A DNA stretch of 9,722 nucleotides from contig JAGXII010000006.1 of assembly GCA_024635735.1 (NCBI GenBank), positions 1 to 9,722 on the forward strand. The letters run 5' to 3'. The notes below the pieces were generated by a model. It made no database searches. It was not told the DNA's origin and worked only from the letters and a program-made list of their open reading frames with translations. Source of the stretch: Christiangramia sp. (lineage in GTDB: Bacteria > Bacteroidota > Bacteroidia > Flavobacteriales > Flavobacteriaceae). Of this stretch, positions 1 through 7,287 are shown in pieces; position 1 is the stretch's first letter; the number at the start of each line of letters is the position of its first letter. Both the position numbers and the translations under genes were made by a program.

Positions 1-321
1 CATTGACTCCCTGTTTTCCTGATCTACCAACTCAATTTCAATAGCAACAAGATCAATATGCGCAGGTATAATATCCAGATTTGGTGAACTTGTTTTCTGA
101 ATGGCTTTCTCAGCTTTAATGGAATGTTCCAGTAACTGATAGGTGCCATTTTCCACTTCTTCGACATCTATACCAAGGCCTGAAGTTGCATTAGCCTGAG
201 GATCGGCGTCAATCAATAAAATTTTCTTTTCAAGTACCCCGAGAGAAGCAGCCAGGTTTACCGAAGTGGTAGTTTTTCCGACGCCTCCCTTTTGATTGGC
301 AATAGCAATGATTTTACCCAT
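1..321 (-). CDS. parA: ParA/Soj-family ATPase, N-terminal part (cut by window edge)
   Basis: Partition-type ATPase of the ParA/Soj/MinD superfamily. It binds ATP, dimerises on nucleoid DNA and, with a ParB partner, helps segregate the chromosome or a plasmid. Only the first 107 residues are present; the reading frame runs open to base 1. I translated it by hand from the ATG at 319-321. A deviant Walker A motif, KGGVGKTT, lies at residues 11-18 with both the signature Lys11 and Lys16. Walker A' (LLIDADPQ) follows at 35-42, then ANATSGLG, typical of Soj proteins. The protein starts directly with the first beta strand, with no N-terminal DNA-binding extension, as in chromosomal ParA. A 170-bp gap separates it from the SDR gene upstream, so it probably has its own promoter. 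The parB gene would be expected just beyond the left edge (inference). Family assignment is very secure; chromosomal role is likely. Confidence 0.95.
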   Translation of the reverse strand, partial: MGKIIAIANQKGGVGKTTTSVNLAASLGVLEKKILLIDADPQANATSGLGIDVEEVENGTYQLLEHSIKAEKAIQKTSSPNLDIIPAHIDLVAIEIELVDQENRESM

Positions 322-491
322 TAAAAGTATATGATTTTTGAAAGGTAAAAATACAATTTATTATAGGTTTAGAAAATGAAATTGTTAACAGCTTCTAAAG
401 AAAAAAAGCCTTGAAATGTCAATAAGAATGGGACTTGAAGTCAAATATTACAAGTTTGATATTTTTTTGTTGAAAAATGGCCGTCTTAAAA

Positions 492-1373
492 CTACTTATT
501 CTTTTTAGCTCTAATCATATTTTCAAGCATATCCCACATCTCTTCAGGGATGTCTTCCAGTAAATTAAACTGTCCTGCACCTTTAAGCCATTCTCCTCCA
601 TCTATAGTAATAACCTCACCATTTACATAGGCAGAAAAATCTGAAACCAGATAGGCTGCCAGGTTTGCCAGTTCCTGGTGCTCACCAACTCTTTTGAGTG
701 GAACTTTCTTGGCAAGGTCAAATTTTTCTTTAAGATCTCCAGGCAATAGTCTGTCCCATGCTCCTTTAGTTGGAAATGGTCCGGGAGCTATAGCGTTTGA
801 ACGTATTCCATATTTTGCCCATTCCACGGCAAGAGATCTCGTCATAGCCAGAACCCCGGCTTTGGCCGTTGCACTGGGAACCACGTAAGCTGAACCTGTC
901 CAGGCATAGGTAGTTACAATATTTAATATTGTCTTGTTTTGTTCTTTCTTATCTATCCAGTGTTTTCCGAAGGCCAGCGTGCAGTTTTTACTTCCTTTCA
1001 AGACAATATCGATAATGGTGTCGAAGGCATTGGCACTTAATCTTTCAGTAGGAGAAATAAAATTTCCTGCAGCGTTATTAAGGAGAATATCAACCGGGCC
1101 AAATTCAGAAATAACTTTATCACGCATTTCCTCAACCTGATCATAATGGCGCACATCACACTGAACCGGTAAACATTTCGAACCAGATTCTTCTGAAAGC
1201 TCTTTGCTCACTTTCTCAAGTTTTTCCATATTTCTGGAAGTTATCGCCACATTAGCTCCAAGCTCAAGGAAATATTTGGTCATGGCTTTTCCAAGGCCGC
1301 TGCCACCACCAGTAACCACTATATTTTTTCCGCTTAATGCATCATCGCGTAACATTTTTTTTGTGTAGTCCAT
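492..1373 (-). CDS. SDR oxidoreductase, 2,4-dienoyl-CoA reductase-like
   Basis: Short-chain dehydrogenase/reductase of 293 aa, most likely an NADPH-dependent 2,4-dienoyl-CoA reductase acting in beta-oxidation of unsaturated fatty acids. The nucleotide-binding motif TGGGSGLG is at residues 21-28 and NNAAGN at 99-104. The classical YxxxK motif is absent. Instead Tyr156, Ser167 and Lys171 show the spacing of the animal mitochondrial enzyme DECR1 (from memory Tyr199, Ser210, Lys214), with Asn104 matching its Asn148. The block TGSAYVVPSATAKAG, the PGPFPTKGA segment and the C-terminal tail ending in MIRAKKNK also resemble DECR1 as I recall it. This is the monofunctional SDR type, not the flavin/iron-sulphur FadH of E. 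coli. It starts 51 bp after the mutase large-subunit gene, probably in the same operon, which fits a fatty-acyl-CoA role. A second in-frame Met at residue 7 is an alternative start. Other acyl-CoA-linked SDR activities cannot be excluded. Confidence 0.85.
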   Translation of the reverse strand: MDYTKKMLRDDALSGKNIVVTGGGSGLGKAMTKYFLELGANVAITSRNMEKLEKVSKELSEESGSKCLPVQCDVRHYDQVEEMRDKVISEFGPVDILLNNAAGNFISPTERLSANAFDTIIDIVLKGSKNCTLAFGKHWIDKKEQNKTILNIVTTYAWTGSAYVVPSATAKAGVLAMTRSLAVEWAKYGIRSNAIAPGPFPTKGAWDRLLPGDLKEKFDLAKKVPLKRVGEHQELANLAAYLVSDFSAYVNGEVITIDGGEWLKGAGQFNLLEDIPEEMWDMLENMIRAKKNK

Positions 1374-1424
1374 AGTATAAGTTGTCGTTAAAAGTTATTT
1401 TTTAATCCTTGTTGATTATTTTTC

Positions 1425-3584
1425 TCAACTTTCATTTCGCAATTTTTCATCCTCTTCATCAATAAGGATCTCCAGTAATTGAATGGCAGCATCACTGATT
1501 TTTGTTCCTGGACCAAAAACAGCCACAGCTCCGGCATCAAATAAAAATTGATAATCCTGTGAAGGGATAACTCCACCTACAATAACCATGATATCCTCCC
1601 TACCCAGTTTTTCAAGTTCTTCAATTACCTGAGGTACCAGTGTTTTATGGCCTGCAGCAAGTGAGGAGACTCCAAGTATATGAACATCATTTTCTACTGC
1701 CTGTTGAGCTGCTTCCCCGGGAGTTTGAAAGAGCGGACCAATATCCACATCAAATCCAAGGTCGGCATATCCGGGTGCTACTACTTTTGCGCCACGGTCA
1801 TGACCATCCTGACCCATCTTAGCAATCATAATCCTTGGCCTGCGACCTTCTATTTCAGCGAATTTGTCAGCAAGCTCTCTTGCCTTGTTAAATGAACTAT
1901 TGTCTTTCATTTCTTTAGAATATACACCACTAAAAGATTGAATTTTGGCCTTATATCTTCCATACACTTTTTCAAGTGCATCGCTAATCTCACCCAGGGT
2001 TGCCCTTTCCCGGGCTGCCTGAACGGCTAATTCCAAAAGATTTCCATTTTCCTCTTTCGCCGCTTTTGTCAGGTTTTTTAGCGTTTCTTCTACTTTATTC
2101 TGGTTTCTTTCTTTTTTTATCTTTTCTAGCCTTGCTACCTGCTGTTTCCTTACCGTCTGGTTATCCACTTCAAGGGTTACCAATTCATCTTCTTTCTCAA
2201 GGCGGTATTTATTAACACCTACAATAACATCTGTTTCGCTGTCTATTCTTGCCTGTTTTCTGGCTGCAGCTTCTTCAATCCTCATTTTAGGAATACCAGC
2301 CTCAATGGCTTTGGTCATGCCTCCCAGTTCTTCGACTTCTTCTATTAGTTCCCAGGCTTTTTGAGCAATTTCTTCGGTTAATTTTTCTACATAAAAACTT
2401 CCGGCCCAGGGGTCTACTGTTTTTGTAATATTGGTTTCCTGCTGAAGGTATAATTGGGTGTTTCTTGCAATCCTTGCAGAAAAGTCTGTTGGCAGTGCGA
2501 TGGCTTCATCAAGTGCATTCGTGTGCAAACTCTGTGTACCGCCGAATACTGCCGCCTCCGCTTCAATACACGTTCTTGCCACGTTATTGAATGGGTCCTG
2601 TTCAGTTAAACTCCAGCCACTGGTTTGAGAATGTGTTCTTAAAGAAAGGGATTTTGGATTTGCAGGATTGAATTGTTTTACCAGTTTTGCCCAAAGCATT
2701 CTGGCAGCACGCATTTTTGCGATTTCCATAAAATGATTCATTCCAATACCCCAGAAAAATGATAATCGTGGTGCAAAACTGTCAATTTTCATCCCTGCTT
2801 CTAAACCTTTTCGAATATATTCCAATCCGTCAGCCAGAGTATAGGCCAGTTCAATATCGCAGGTAGCGCCGGCTTCCTGCATGTGGTAACCGGAAATACT
2901 AATACTATTGAATTTTGGCATATTTTGAGAGGTATACTCGAAAATATCTGAAATGATTTTCATCGAGGGAGTAGGAGGGTAGATATAAGTGTTTCTAACC
3001 ATAAACTCTTTAAGGATGTCATTTTGAATGGTCCCAGAGAGTTGTTCAGGTTTTACCCCCTGTTCTTCTGCGGCTACAATATAAAATGCCATAATAGGCA
3101 GAACCGCACCGTTCATAGTCATTGAAACCGACATCTTATCCAGCGGGATTTGGTCAAAAAGAATTTTCATGTCTTCAACCGAATCAATGGCTACTCCGGC
3201 TTTACCAACATCGCCTACAACGCGCTCATGATCACTGTCGTATCCACGGTGCGTAGGTAAATCAAAGGCAACCGAAAGTCCTTTTTGCCCAGCAGCCAGG
3301 TTTCTTCGGTAGAATGCATTACTTTCTTCAGCGGTTGAAAAACCTGCATATTGCCGGATGGTCCATGGCCGGCTAACGTACATTGTGCTGTATGGCCCGC
3401 GTAAGTAGGGTGGAATCCCGGCAGCAAAATTTAAATGTTCAGCTTCTGAAATATCATCCCTGGAATATGAGGTTTTGATCTCAATTTTCTCGGGGGTCAT
3501 AAAGGTTCCCTTTCCCGATTCCGGTTTTCTCGTGGAGAATTCCTTATCGTCAAGGTTTATATTTTGAAGATCTTTGCGTTGCAT
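1425..3584 (-). CDS. mutB: Methylmalonyl-CoA mutase, large (catalytic) subunit
   Basis: Adenosylcobalamin-dependent isomerase, 719 aa, full length for the family. It interconverts (R)-methylmalonyl-CoA and succinyl-CoA in the cytoplasm. Residues about 40-550 form the substrate-binding TIM barrel: RPWTIRQYAGFST at 72-84, Tyr79, Arg197 and His234 align with Propionibacterium Tyr89, Arg207 and His244 at a constant offset of 10 (from memory). A charged linker spans about 460-515. The B12-binding domain starts near 583, with the base-off signature D593-x-H595-x-x-G598, SxL at 640-642 and GG at 670-671; His595 should be the lower cobalt ligand and Lys589 the conserved lysine before it. It lies 11 bp after the small-subunit gene, so the two are almost certainly co-transcribed and form the heterodimer. 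No cobalamin riboswitch, epimerase gene or MeaB chaperone gene is in the window. The ATG at 3582-3584 gives a 28-residue lead before Met29; I keep the longer form. Confidence 0.97.
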   Translation of the reverse strand: MQRKDLQNINLDDKEFSTRKPESGKGTFMTPEKIEIKTSYSRDDISEAEHLNFAAGIPPYLRGPYSTMYVSRPWTIRQYAGFSTAEESNAFYRRNLAAGQKGLSVAFDLPTHRGYDSDHERVVGDVGKAGVAIDSVEDMKILFDQIPLDKMSVSMTMNGAVLPIMAFYIVAAEEQGVKPEQLSGTIQNDILKEFMVRNTYIYPPTPSMKIISDIFEYTSQNMPKFNSISISGYHMQEAGATCDIELAYTLADGLEYIRKGLEAGMKIDSFAPRLSFFWGIGMNHFMEIAKMRAARMLWAKLVKQFNPANPKSLSLRTHSQTSGWSLTEQDPFNNVARTCIEAEAAVFGGTQSLHTNALDEAIALPTDFSARIARNTQLYLQQETNITKTVDPWAGSFYVEKLTEEIAQKAWELIEEVEELGGMTKAIEAGIPKMRIEEAAARKQARIDSETDVIVGVNKYRLEKEDELVTLEVDNQTVRKQQVARLEKIKKERNQNKVEETLKNLTKAAKEENGNLLELAVQAARERATLGEISDALEKVYGRYKAKIQSFSGVYSKEMKDNSSFNKARELADKFAEIEGRRPRIMIAKMGQDGHDRGAKVVAPGYADLGFDVDIGPLFQTPGEAAQQAVENDVHILGVSSLAAGHKTLVPQVIEELEKLGREDIMVIVGGVIPSQDYQFLFDAGAVAVFGPGTKISDAAIQLLEILIDEEDEKLRNES

Positions 3585-3595
3585 AAATCTTAATT

Positions 3596-4993
3596 TTATT
3601 TGGTTGGCTGGCTCCTTTTTTCCGCTTCTAATCTCTTCTTTTCACTCTCTTCACTCAGCCGTTTTTCAAGTATTGGTTCGATTAAAGTTTTTCTCGGATT
3701 TTTTTTCAGAAAAGGATACAATTCAATGTCATCCTGCATTCTATCCTGCGGATTTGAGAATTTATTGGTTCCTATTAGAACAAGATCGCCATTATTGAAT
3801 TTTTCCTGTTCTACCTGAGCACTTTCTTTAATTTTTTTCTGAATAACTCCGGACTTTAATTCCTTTAGAAATCCACCACCTTTTTCAATATCCTTAAAAA
3901 TATCAAGTGCTTTTTCTGCCAGTTGTTTTGTCAACGATTCAATATAATAAGATCCTTCAGCAACATTGCCAACTTTATCCAAATAACTTTCATTCCTCAT
4001 GATAAGCAACTGATTCCGGGCTATGCGGTCTCCAAACTCATTGTCTTTATGGTAAATCGCATCATAAGGCATATTGCAAATAGCATCGGCTCCACCGAGA
4101 ATCGCGCTCATACATTCGGTAGTGGTTCGAAGCAAATTCACATTATAATCATAAAGCGTTTTATTCCTTTTTGAAGGTTGAGCTATAATATAACAGGTAG
4201 GATTAAAATTAAATTCTTTTGCAACAGTAGCAAATACCCAACGAAGGGCTCTTATTTTGGCAATTTCAAAAAAGTAATCGGAGCCCAAAGAAATTAAAAA
4301 CTGGAATTTGAACTCTTTCCTTTTTTCTGGTGATAAACTTTCAAAATGGTTAAGATATTCGGTGACATGAGCAATCGCATATGCCAATTGTTGGGGAATA
4401 TTTGCTCCTGCATTTTGATAAAGTCCCAGATCTATACTAAGTGCAGACTTAAAACCGGAAGTCCCGGTAACTATTTTATCAAGATTCGAATGATCGCTCT
4501 TAAGATTCTCAAACCAGTTTCCATCTCTGGCCAGATTCCCTATAATGTCTGTTTGTAAATAGACATGGAAGTCCTTATCAGAAATAAATTTATCAATTTT
4601 TTGAATGTATTCAGCATCCAGAAATGTAAGACTCAGATAAATGTTTTTGTCCTCCGGAATGTCCTGAAGCAGGACTTTGAAATTAATCTCTTTAGAAGGT
4701 AAGGTGAACCATAGTGATTCTGTGCCTTTTTTGATTTTTTTCAAAGCCTTTTCTGCCGCAGTTTCAGCAGAAGTCACATATATTTTTTCACATATAGTCC
4801 AGTTGGCAGGATTGGAAACCTTTAAAGTGTCCTCAATATCCTCAGAGGAATAAAATGGTTTGATATCAATGCCGTGAAGTGTCTTAGTGACGAGGTTTTC
4901 ATTGTAATCGGCACCTTTGAGATCGGCCTGAATTTTTTGTTTCCATTGCTTTGCAGAAACTTCTTCAAATTCCTGAAATAACAATTTTGTCAT
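3596..4993 (-). CDS. mutA: Methylmalonyl-CoA mutase, small subunit (lacks B12-like domain)
   Basis: Non-catalytic partner of the large subunit, 465 aa. It is a diverged copy of the mutase TIM-barrel domain: SLGSDYFFEIAKIRALRW at 235-252 mirrors the WGIGMNHFMEIAKMRAARM region of MutB, GGADAICNMPYDA is at 300-312 and RIARNQLLIMRNESYLDKV at 323-341 matches the MutB RIARNTQLYLQQE stretch. The active-site residues seen in MutB are not conserved. The protein stops soon after the barrel, ending in a charged Lys/Glu-rich tail (about 443-465); the classical Propionibacterium small subunit is about 640 aa and has a degenerate C-terminal cobalamin-type domain, which is missing here. The stop codon and the downstream RBS region look intact, so this appears to be the native length, as I recall for other flavobacteria, not a recent truncation. 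It begins 38 bp after ftsB and ends 11 bp before mutB. Confidence 0.95.
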   Translation of the reverse strand: MTKLLFQEFEEVSAKQWKQKIQADLKGADYNENLVTKTLHGIDIKPFYSSEDIEDTLKVSNPANWTICEKIYVTSAETAAEKALKKIKKGTESLWFTLPSKEINFKVLLQDIPEDKNIYLSLTFLDAEYIQKIDKFISDKDFHVYLQTDIIGNLARDGNWFENLKSDHSNLDKIVTGTSGFKSALSIDLGLYQNAGANIPQQLAYAIAHVTEYLNHFESLSPEKRKEFKFQFLISLGSDYFFEIAKIRALRWVFATVAKEFNFNPTCYIIAQPSKRNKTLYDYNVNLLRTTTECMSAILGGADAICNMPYDAIYHKDNEFGDRIARNQLLIMRNESYLDKVGNVAEGSYYIESLTKQLAEKALDIFKDIEKGGGFLKELKSGVIQKKIKESAQVEQEKFNNGDLVLIGTNKFSNPQDRMQDDIELYPFLKKNPRKTLIEPILEKRLSEESEKKRLEAEKRSQPTK

Positions 4994-5031
4994 TGTGTAG
5001 TTGGTTTTTAAAGGGGATGAGAGACGAGGTG

Positions 5032-5346
5032 CTAGTTGACCGTATCGTATTCTATAATATAGATATCTTCATCGGGCCTTTTCATATAATATTTCTGGCG
5101 GGCAAATTTTTCAAGTTCTACCGAATCCTGAAGCTTTTGAATTACCGTTTTGTCTTTCGCTATCTCATCCTGATAATAATTCCTGTTATCCTGCAAATCA
5201 TTTATTTCCTGATCAAGCTCATGATGGATCAACCATGAATTGGTGTCCAGAAAAATCATCCATCCGGCAAAAATGAGGCTTATCAGGACGTATTTGTTAC
5301 TAATAAACCTGAACCAGGGCTTTTTACGCAGGTCTTTGAATTTCAT
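5032..5346 (-). CDS. ftsB: FtsB/DivIC-like septum formation protein
   Basis: Small bitopic membrane protein, 104 aa, of the DivIC/FtsB family (septum formation initiator), which links early and late divisome proteins together with FtsL/FtsQ. A basic cytoplasmic N-terminus (KFKDLRKKP at 2-10) is followed by one membrane segment at about 18-36 and a periplasmic coiled coil at about 40-75 rich in Asp, Glu, Gln and Asn with hydrophobic heptad positions. The C-terminal block LEKFARQKYYMKRPDEDIYIIEY (residues 78-100) is the family hallmark: an ARExxYM-like helix followed by the DEDIYIIEY strand. The gene lies 19 bp after udk and 38 bp before mutA, so it should be translated from the same message. 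FtsB-like proteins are short and diverged, so the family call is firmer than a one-to-one match with E. coli FtsB. Confidence 0.87.
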   Translation of the reverse strand: MKFKDLRKKPWFRFISNKYVLISLIFAGWMIFLDTNSWLIHHELDQEINDLQDNRNYYQDEIAKDKTVIQKLQDSVELEKFARQKYYMKRPDEDIYIIEYDTVN

Positions 5347-5365
5347 ACGCTTTAAAGATACAAAA

Positions 5366-5974
5366 TTAGGTTAAGCGATGTTTAATTATAGTTTGAACGA
5401 TATCAACAGCTACTGTGTTGTATCGATTCGTTGGAATAATTATATCAGCAAATTCTTTGGTGGGTTCTATAAATTGTTGATGCATTGGTTTTAGAGTTGT
5501 TTGATAACGCCATAGAACTTCTTCCAGGTCTCTCCCTCTCTCTGCTATATCGCGTTTTAACCTTCTTATAAGGCGTTCGTCACTATCGGCATGGACATAA
5601 ATCTTAATGTCAAAAAGTTCACGGATTTCCGGATGCGTAAGGATTAAAATTCCTTCAACAATTACCACTTTTCGAGGTTCAATTTCCACTGTTTTATCAG
5701 TTCTATTATGCTCTTTAAAAGAATAAACAGGTTGCTGAATCGTCTTTCCATTCCTTAATTCGGTTAAATGTTTTCCTAGCAATTCGAAATCTATTGACTT
5801 AGGATGGTCAAAATTGATCTTTTTTCTTTCTTCAAAGGATAGGTGAGAGGTGTCGTTATAATAAGAGTCCTGAGAGATCACATCTACTTCCTCATTCTTT
5901 AATTCATCAATGATCTGATTGACTACGGTGGTTTTACCGCTACCGGTTCCTCCGGCAATCCCAATAATAAGCAT
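5366..5974 (-). CDS. udk: Uridine kinase (uridine/cytidine phosphorylation)
   Basis: Pyrimidine ribonucleoside kinase, 202 aa, a P-loop phosphotransferase of the PRK/uridine kinase family that converts uridine and cytidine to UMP and CMP in the salvage pathway. The P-loop GGTGSGKTT is at residues 8-16, close to the N-terminus as expected, which supports the ATG start at 5972-5974. The family motifs QDSYYND (35-41), NFDHPKSID (54-62) and YSFKEHNRT (84-92) form the nucleoside-binding region; VVIVEGIL at 103-110 is the Walker B-like strand, and RRLKRDIAERGRDLE at 137-151 is the arginine-rich lid. The length is slightly below that of E. coli Udk (about 213 aa). It is the first gene of the leftward operon; a TAnnTTTG box lies 17-24 bp upstream of the start codon. 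Confidence 0.95.
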   Translation of the reverse strand: MLIIGIAGGTGSGKTTVVNQIIDELKNEEVDVISQDSYYNDTSHLSFEERKKINFDHPKSIDFELLGKHLTELRNGKTIQQPVYSFKEHNRTDKTVEIEPRKVVIVEGILILTHPEIRELFDIKIYVHADSDERLIRRLKRDIAERGRDLEEVLWRYQTTLKPMHQQFIEPTKEFADIIIPTNRYNTVAVDIVQTIIKHRLT

Positions 5975-5990
5975 AAAAGTTAATTTTCGG

Positions 5991-5998
5991 CAAAGGTA
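5991..5998 (-). promoter_or_regulatory. Candidate Bacteroidota -7 promoter box for the udk operon
   Basis: On the minus strand this reads TACCTTTG, an exact match to the Bacteroidota sigma-factor consensus TAnnTTTG. It lies 17 bp upstream of the udk start codon, implying a leader of roughly 10 nt. No clear TTG -33 element is visible at the usual distance. It would drive udk, ftsB, mutA, mutB and possibly the SDR gene. This is a short motif and could match by chance. Confidence 0.45.
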
Positions 5999-6064
5999 AT
6001 TATTAGTTTTAAACCCGGTTCAGGATAAAAACGGGATTATTCAGTTTACTTAATAATTTATCGA

Positions 6065-6072
6065 TATTTTTG
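6065..6072 (+). promoter_or_regulatory. Candidate Bacteroidota -7 promoter box for the glycosyltransferase gene
   Basis: Reads TATTTTTG, an exact TAnnTTTG match, 27 bp upstream of the ATG at 6100. It is divergent from the udk box with about 66 bp between the two. The alternative TTG start codon at 6070 falls inside this box, which is one reason to prefer the ATG at 6100. No good -33 element is visible in this AT-rich stretch. Confidence 0.4.
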
Positions 6073-6099
6073 AGTAGCCATCTTAAACTTACGAGCTAT

Positions 6100-7254
6100 A
6101 TGAAGATTTTGTTTTATGCTCATTCCTCAACGCTTTATGGAGCAAACAGGTCTTTAATAGAATTAATTTTGGGTTTAAAGGAATTAAATCCCAAAACTGA
6201 GCTTTTGATGGTTTTACCTCATAAAGGATTGCTGGAAGCAGAGTTGAGAAAGAAGTCTATTCCATATGTCATTATTGAGCATTATAACTGGTTCTATTTC
6301 AATCCTTTTGCTGAACGATGGAGGAAGAAATCCAGACTTCTGTTTAAATTATGGTACCGTAAAAATAAATGGAATAAACGCATTGGAAATCAAATGAATC
6401 TTCGAGAACACCTCAAGTTCGCCAGAAAGTTTTCGCCCGATATTATTTATGTTAATTCTTCCCTTAATCCAATGGGGTTAATGGTTGCTGAAAAGCTAAA
6501 CATACAAAGCATCTGGCATCATCGGGAAACACTTGATGATGATGTTACTGGATTTTATTTGGAAGATTTGGATCAATTTGAAAAGTTCTATTCAGAAACT
6601 AGCTTACATATTTTTCCCTCAAAATTTTTATATGCGGATTATCATAATAAGTTTGGAGGAGCTAATTCTAAAGTTATTTATAATAGTATACTTTTAAATG
6701 AAGTTTATTCGGAGAAAAACATCCATAACTCCCGACTGAGATTCGGGATTGTAGGGAGGATTAATGATCAAAAAGGGCAAAAGGAGATAATTAATCTTTT
6801 TGAAACTCCCGAAATAAGAAGATTAGGTTATGAATTGCATGTTATCGGGCATGGAGATATGGAATTTGTGAAATGGTTTAAGGATCACAGTTCTCTAAAC
6901 ATAATTTTTTATGATTATTTAGAAAGAAATGAAATATATCAAAATTTTGATTTTTTAATTTCTAATGCCCGAGGTGAAGCTTTTGGTAGAACACTTGCAG
7001 AAGCCCAATATTGTGGGATTCCGGTAATAGCAAGAAGTTCTGGCGCATTTCCTGAATTAGTGGAAAATAATTTAAACGGGTTTTTATATCAGGATATTGG
7101 TGAACTTGAACAAATCCTGAAGAATTTAGAAAATTTAAGTGATGATATTTATAAAGAAATGTCTTTAATATGTAAAAAACATGCCCGTCAAAAATATGAC
7201 TACCGTAAAATAGCCCAAGAAATAGCGAAGGAACTCAATATTCTTTTAAAATAA
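6100..7254 (+). CDS. Glycosyltransferase, GT4-like (group 1)
   Basis: Retaining, nucleotide-sugar-dependent glycosyltransferase with a GT-B fold, 384 aa from the ATG at 6100. Such enzymes add a sugar to lipid-linked or surface polysaccharide intermediates at the cytoplasmic face of the inner membrane; donor and acceptor cannot be read from the sequence. The N-terminal Rossmann half opens MKILFYAHSS, then YGANRSLIEL (residues 13-22), the usual glycine-bearing acceptor loop. The C-terminal half starts near 214 with FGIVGRINDQKGQ (215-227), a standard GT4 strand and loop, and carries the E-x7-E motif (Glu293 and Glu301 in EAFGRTLAE) followed by GIPVIARSSGAFPELV. No membrane segment or signal peptide is seen. 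A longer form from TTG at 6070 is possible but unlikely. The gene is strongly AT-rich compared with the mut operon. Its stop codon overlaps the end of the convergent SGNH gene by 9 bp. Confidence 0.88.
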   Translation: MKILFYAHSSTLYGANRSLIELILGLKELNPKTELLMVLPHKGLLEAELRKKSIPYVIIEHYNWFYFNPFAERWRKKSRLLFKLWYRKNKWNKRIGNQMNLREHLKFARKFSPDIIYVNSSLNPMGLMVAEKLNIQSIWHHRETLDDDVTGFYLEDLDQFEKFYSETSLHIFPSKFLYADYHNKFGGANSKVIYNSILLNEVYSEKNIHNSRLRFGIVGRINDQKGQKEIINLFETPEIRRLGYELHVIGHGDMEFVKWFKDHSSLNIIFYDYLERNEIYQNFDFLISNARGEAFGRTLAEAQYCGIPVIARSSGAFPELVENNLNGFLYQDIGELEQILKNLENLSDDIYKEMSLICKKHARQKYDYRKIAQEIAKELNILLK

Positions 7255-7287
7255 ATCATAATTCTGTTTAATAAAATTATTGAGTTC
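7231..7287. repeat. 10-bp inverted repeat spanning the convergent stop codons
   Basis: GAACTCAATA at 7231-7240 is perfectly complementary to TATTGAGTTC at 7278-7287, with a 37-nt AT-rich spacer that holds both overlapping stop codons (7246-7254). Each arm lies inside a gene, encoding the Glu-Leu-Asn near the C-terminus of the glycosyltransferase and of the SGNH protein on the opposite strand. It could form a weak hairpin in either transcript; there is no clean T tract after it, so a terminator role is only a guess. Confidence 0.4.

Noticed and set aside
322..491. Terminator or small RNA between the SDR gene and parA
   Set aside because: Only short imperfect repeats are visible (for example GACTT/AAGTC around 432-442) with no stable stem followed by a T tract, and no exact TAnnTTTG box for parA; nothing firm can be called.
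3500..3584. Shorter MutB starting at Met29
   Set aside because: The longer N-terminal arm is acceptable for the family, where it wraps the partner subunit, and the ATG at 3584 is 11 bp from the mutA stop as expected for a coupled pair.
694..5238. Numerous 60-95 codon open frames antisense to, or in other frames of, the SDR, mutA, mutB and ftsB genes
   Set aside because: All lie inside well-supported genes, have no family resemblance or start signals, and show low-complexity translations expected from antisense reading of AT-rich coding DNA.
5347..5365. Search for a cobalamin riboswitch upstream of the mutase genes
   Set aside because: Gaps upstream of udk, ftsB, mutA and mutB are 11-125 bp, too short for the roughly 200-nt element, and no B12-box-like sequence was seen.
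6014..6035. CCCG/CGGG hairpin as a terminator in the divergent region
   Set aside because: Only four pairs with a 14-nt loop and no T tract directly after it; it is too weak, and a terminator makes no sense between divergent starts.
6070..6099. Ten-codon N-terminal extension of the glycosyltransferase from TTG at 6070
   Set aside because: MKILFYAHSS is a standard GT4 start, and the TTG falls inside an exact TAnnTTTG promoter box, so the ATG at 6100 is preferred.
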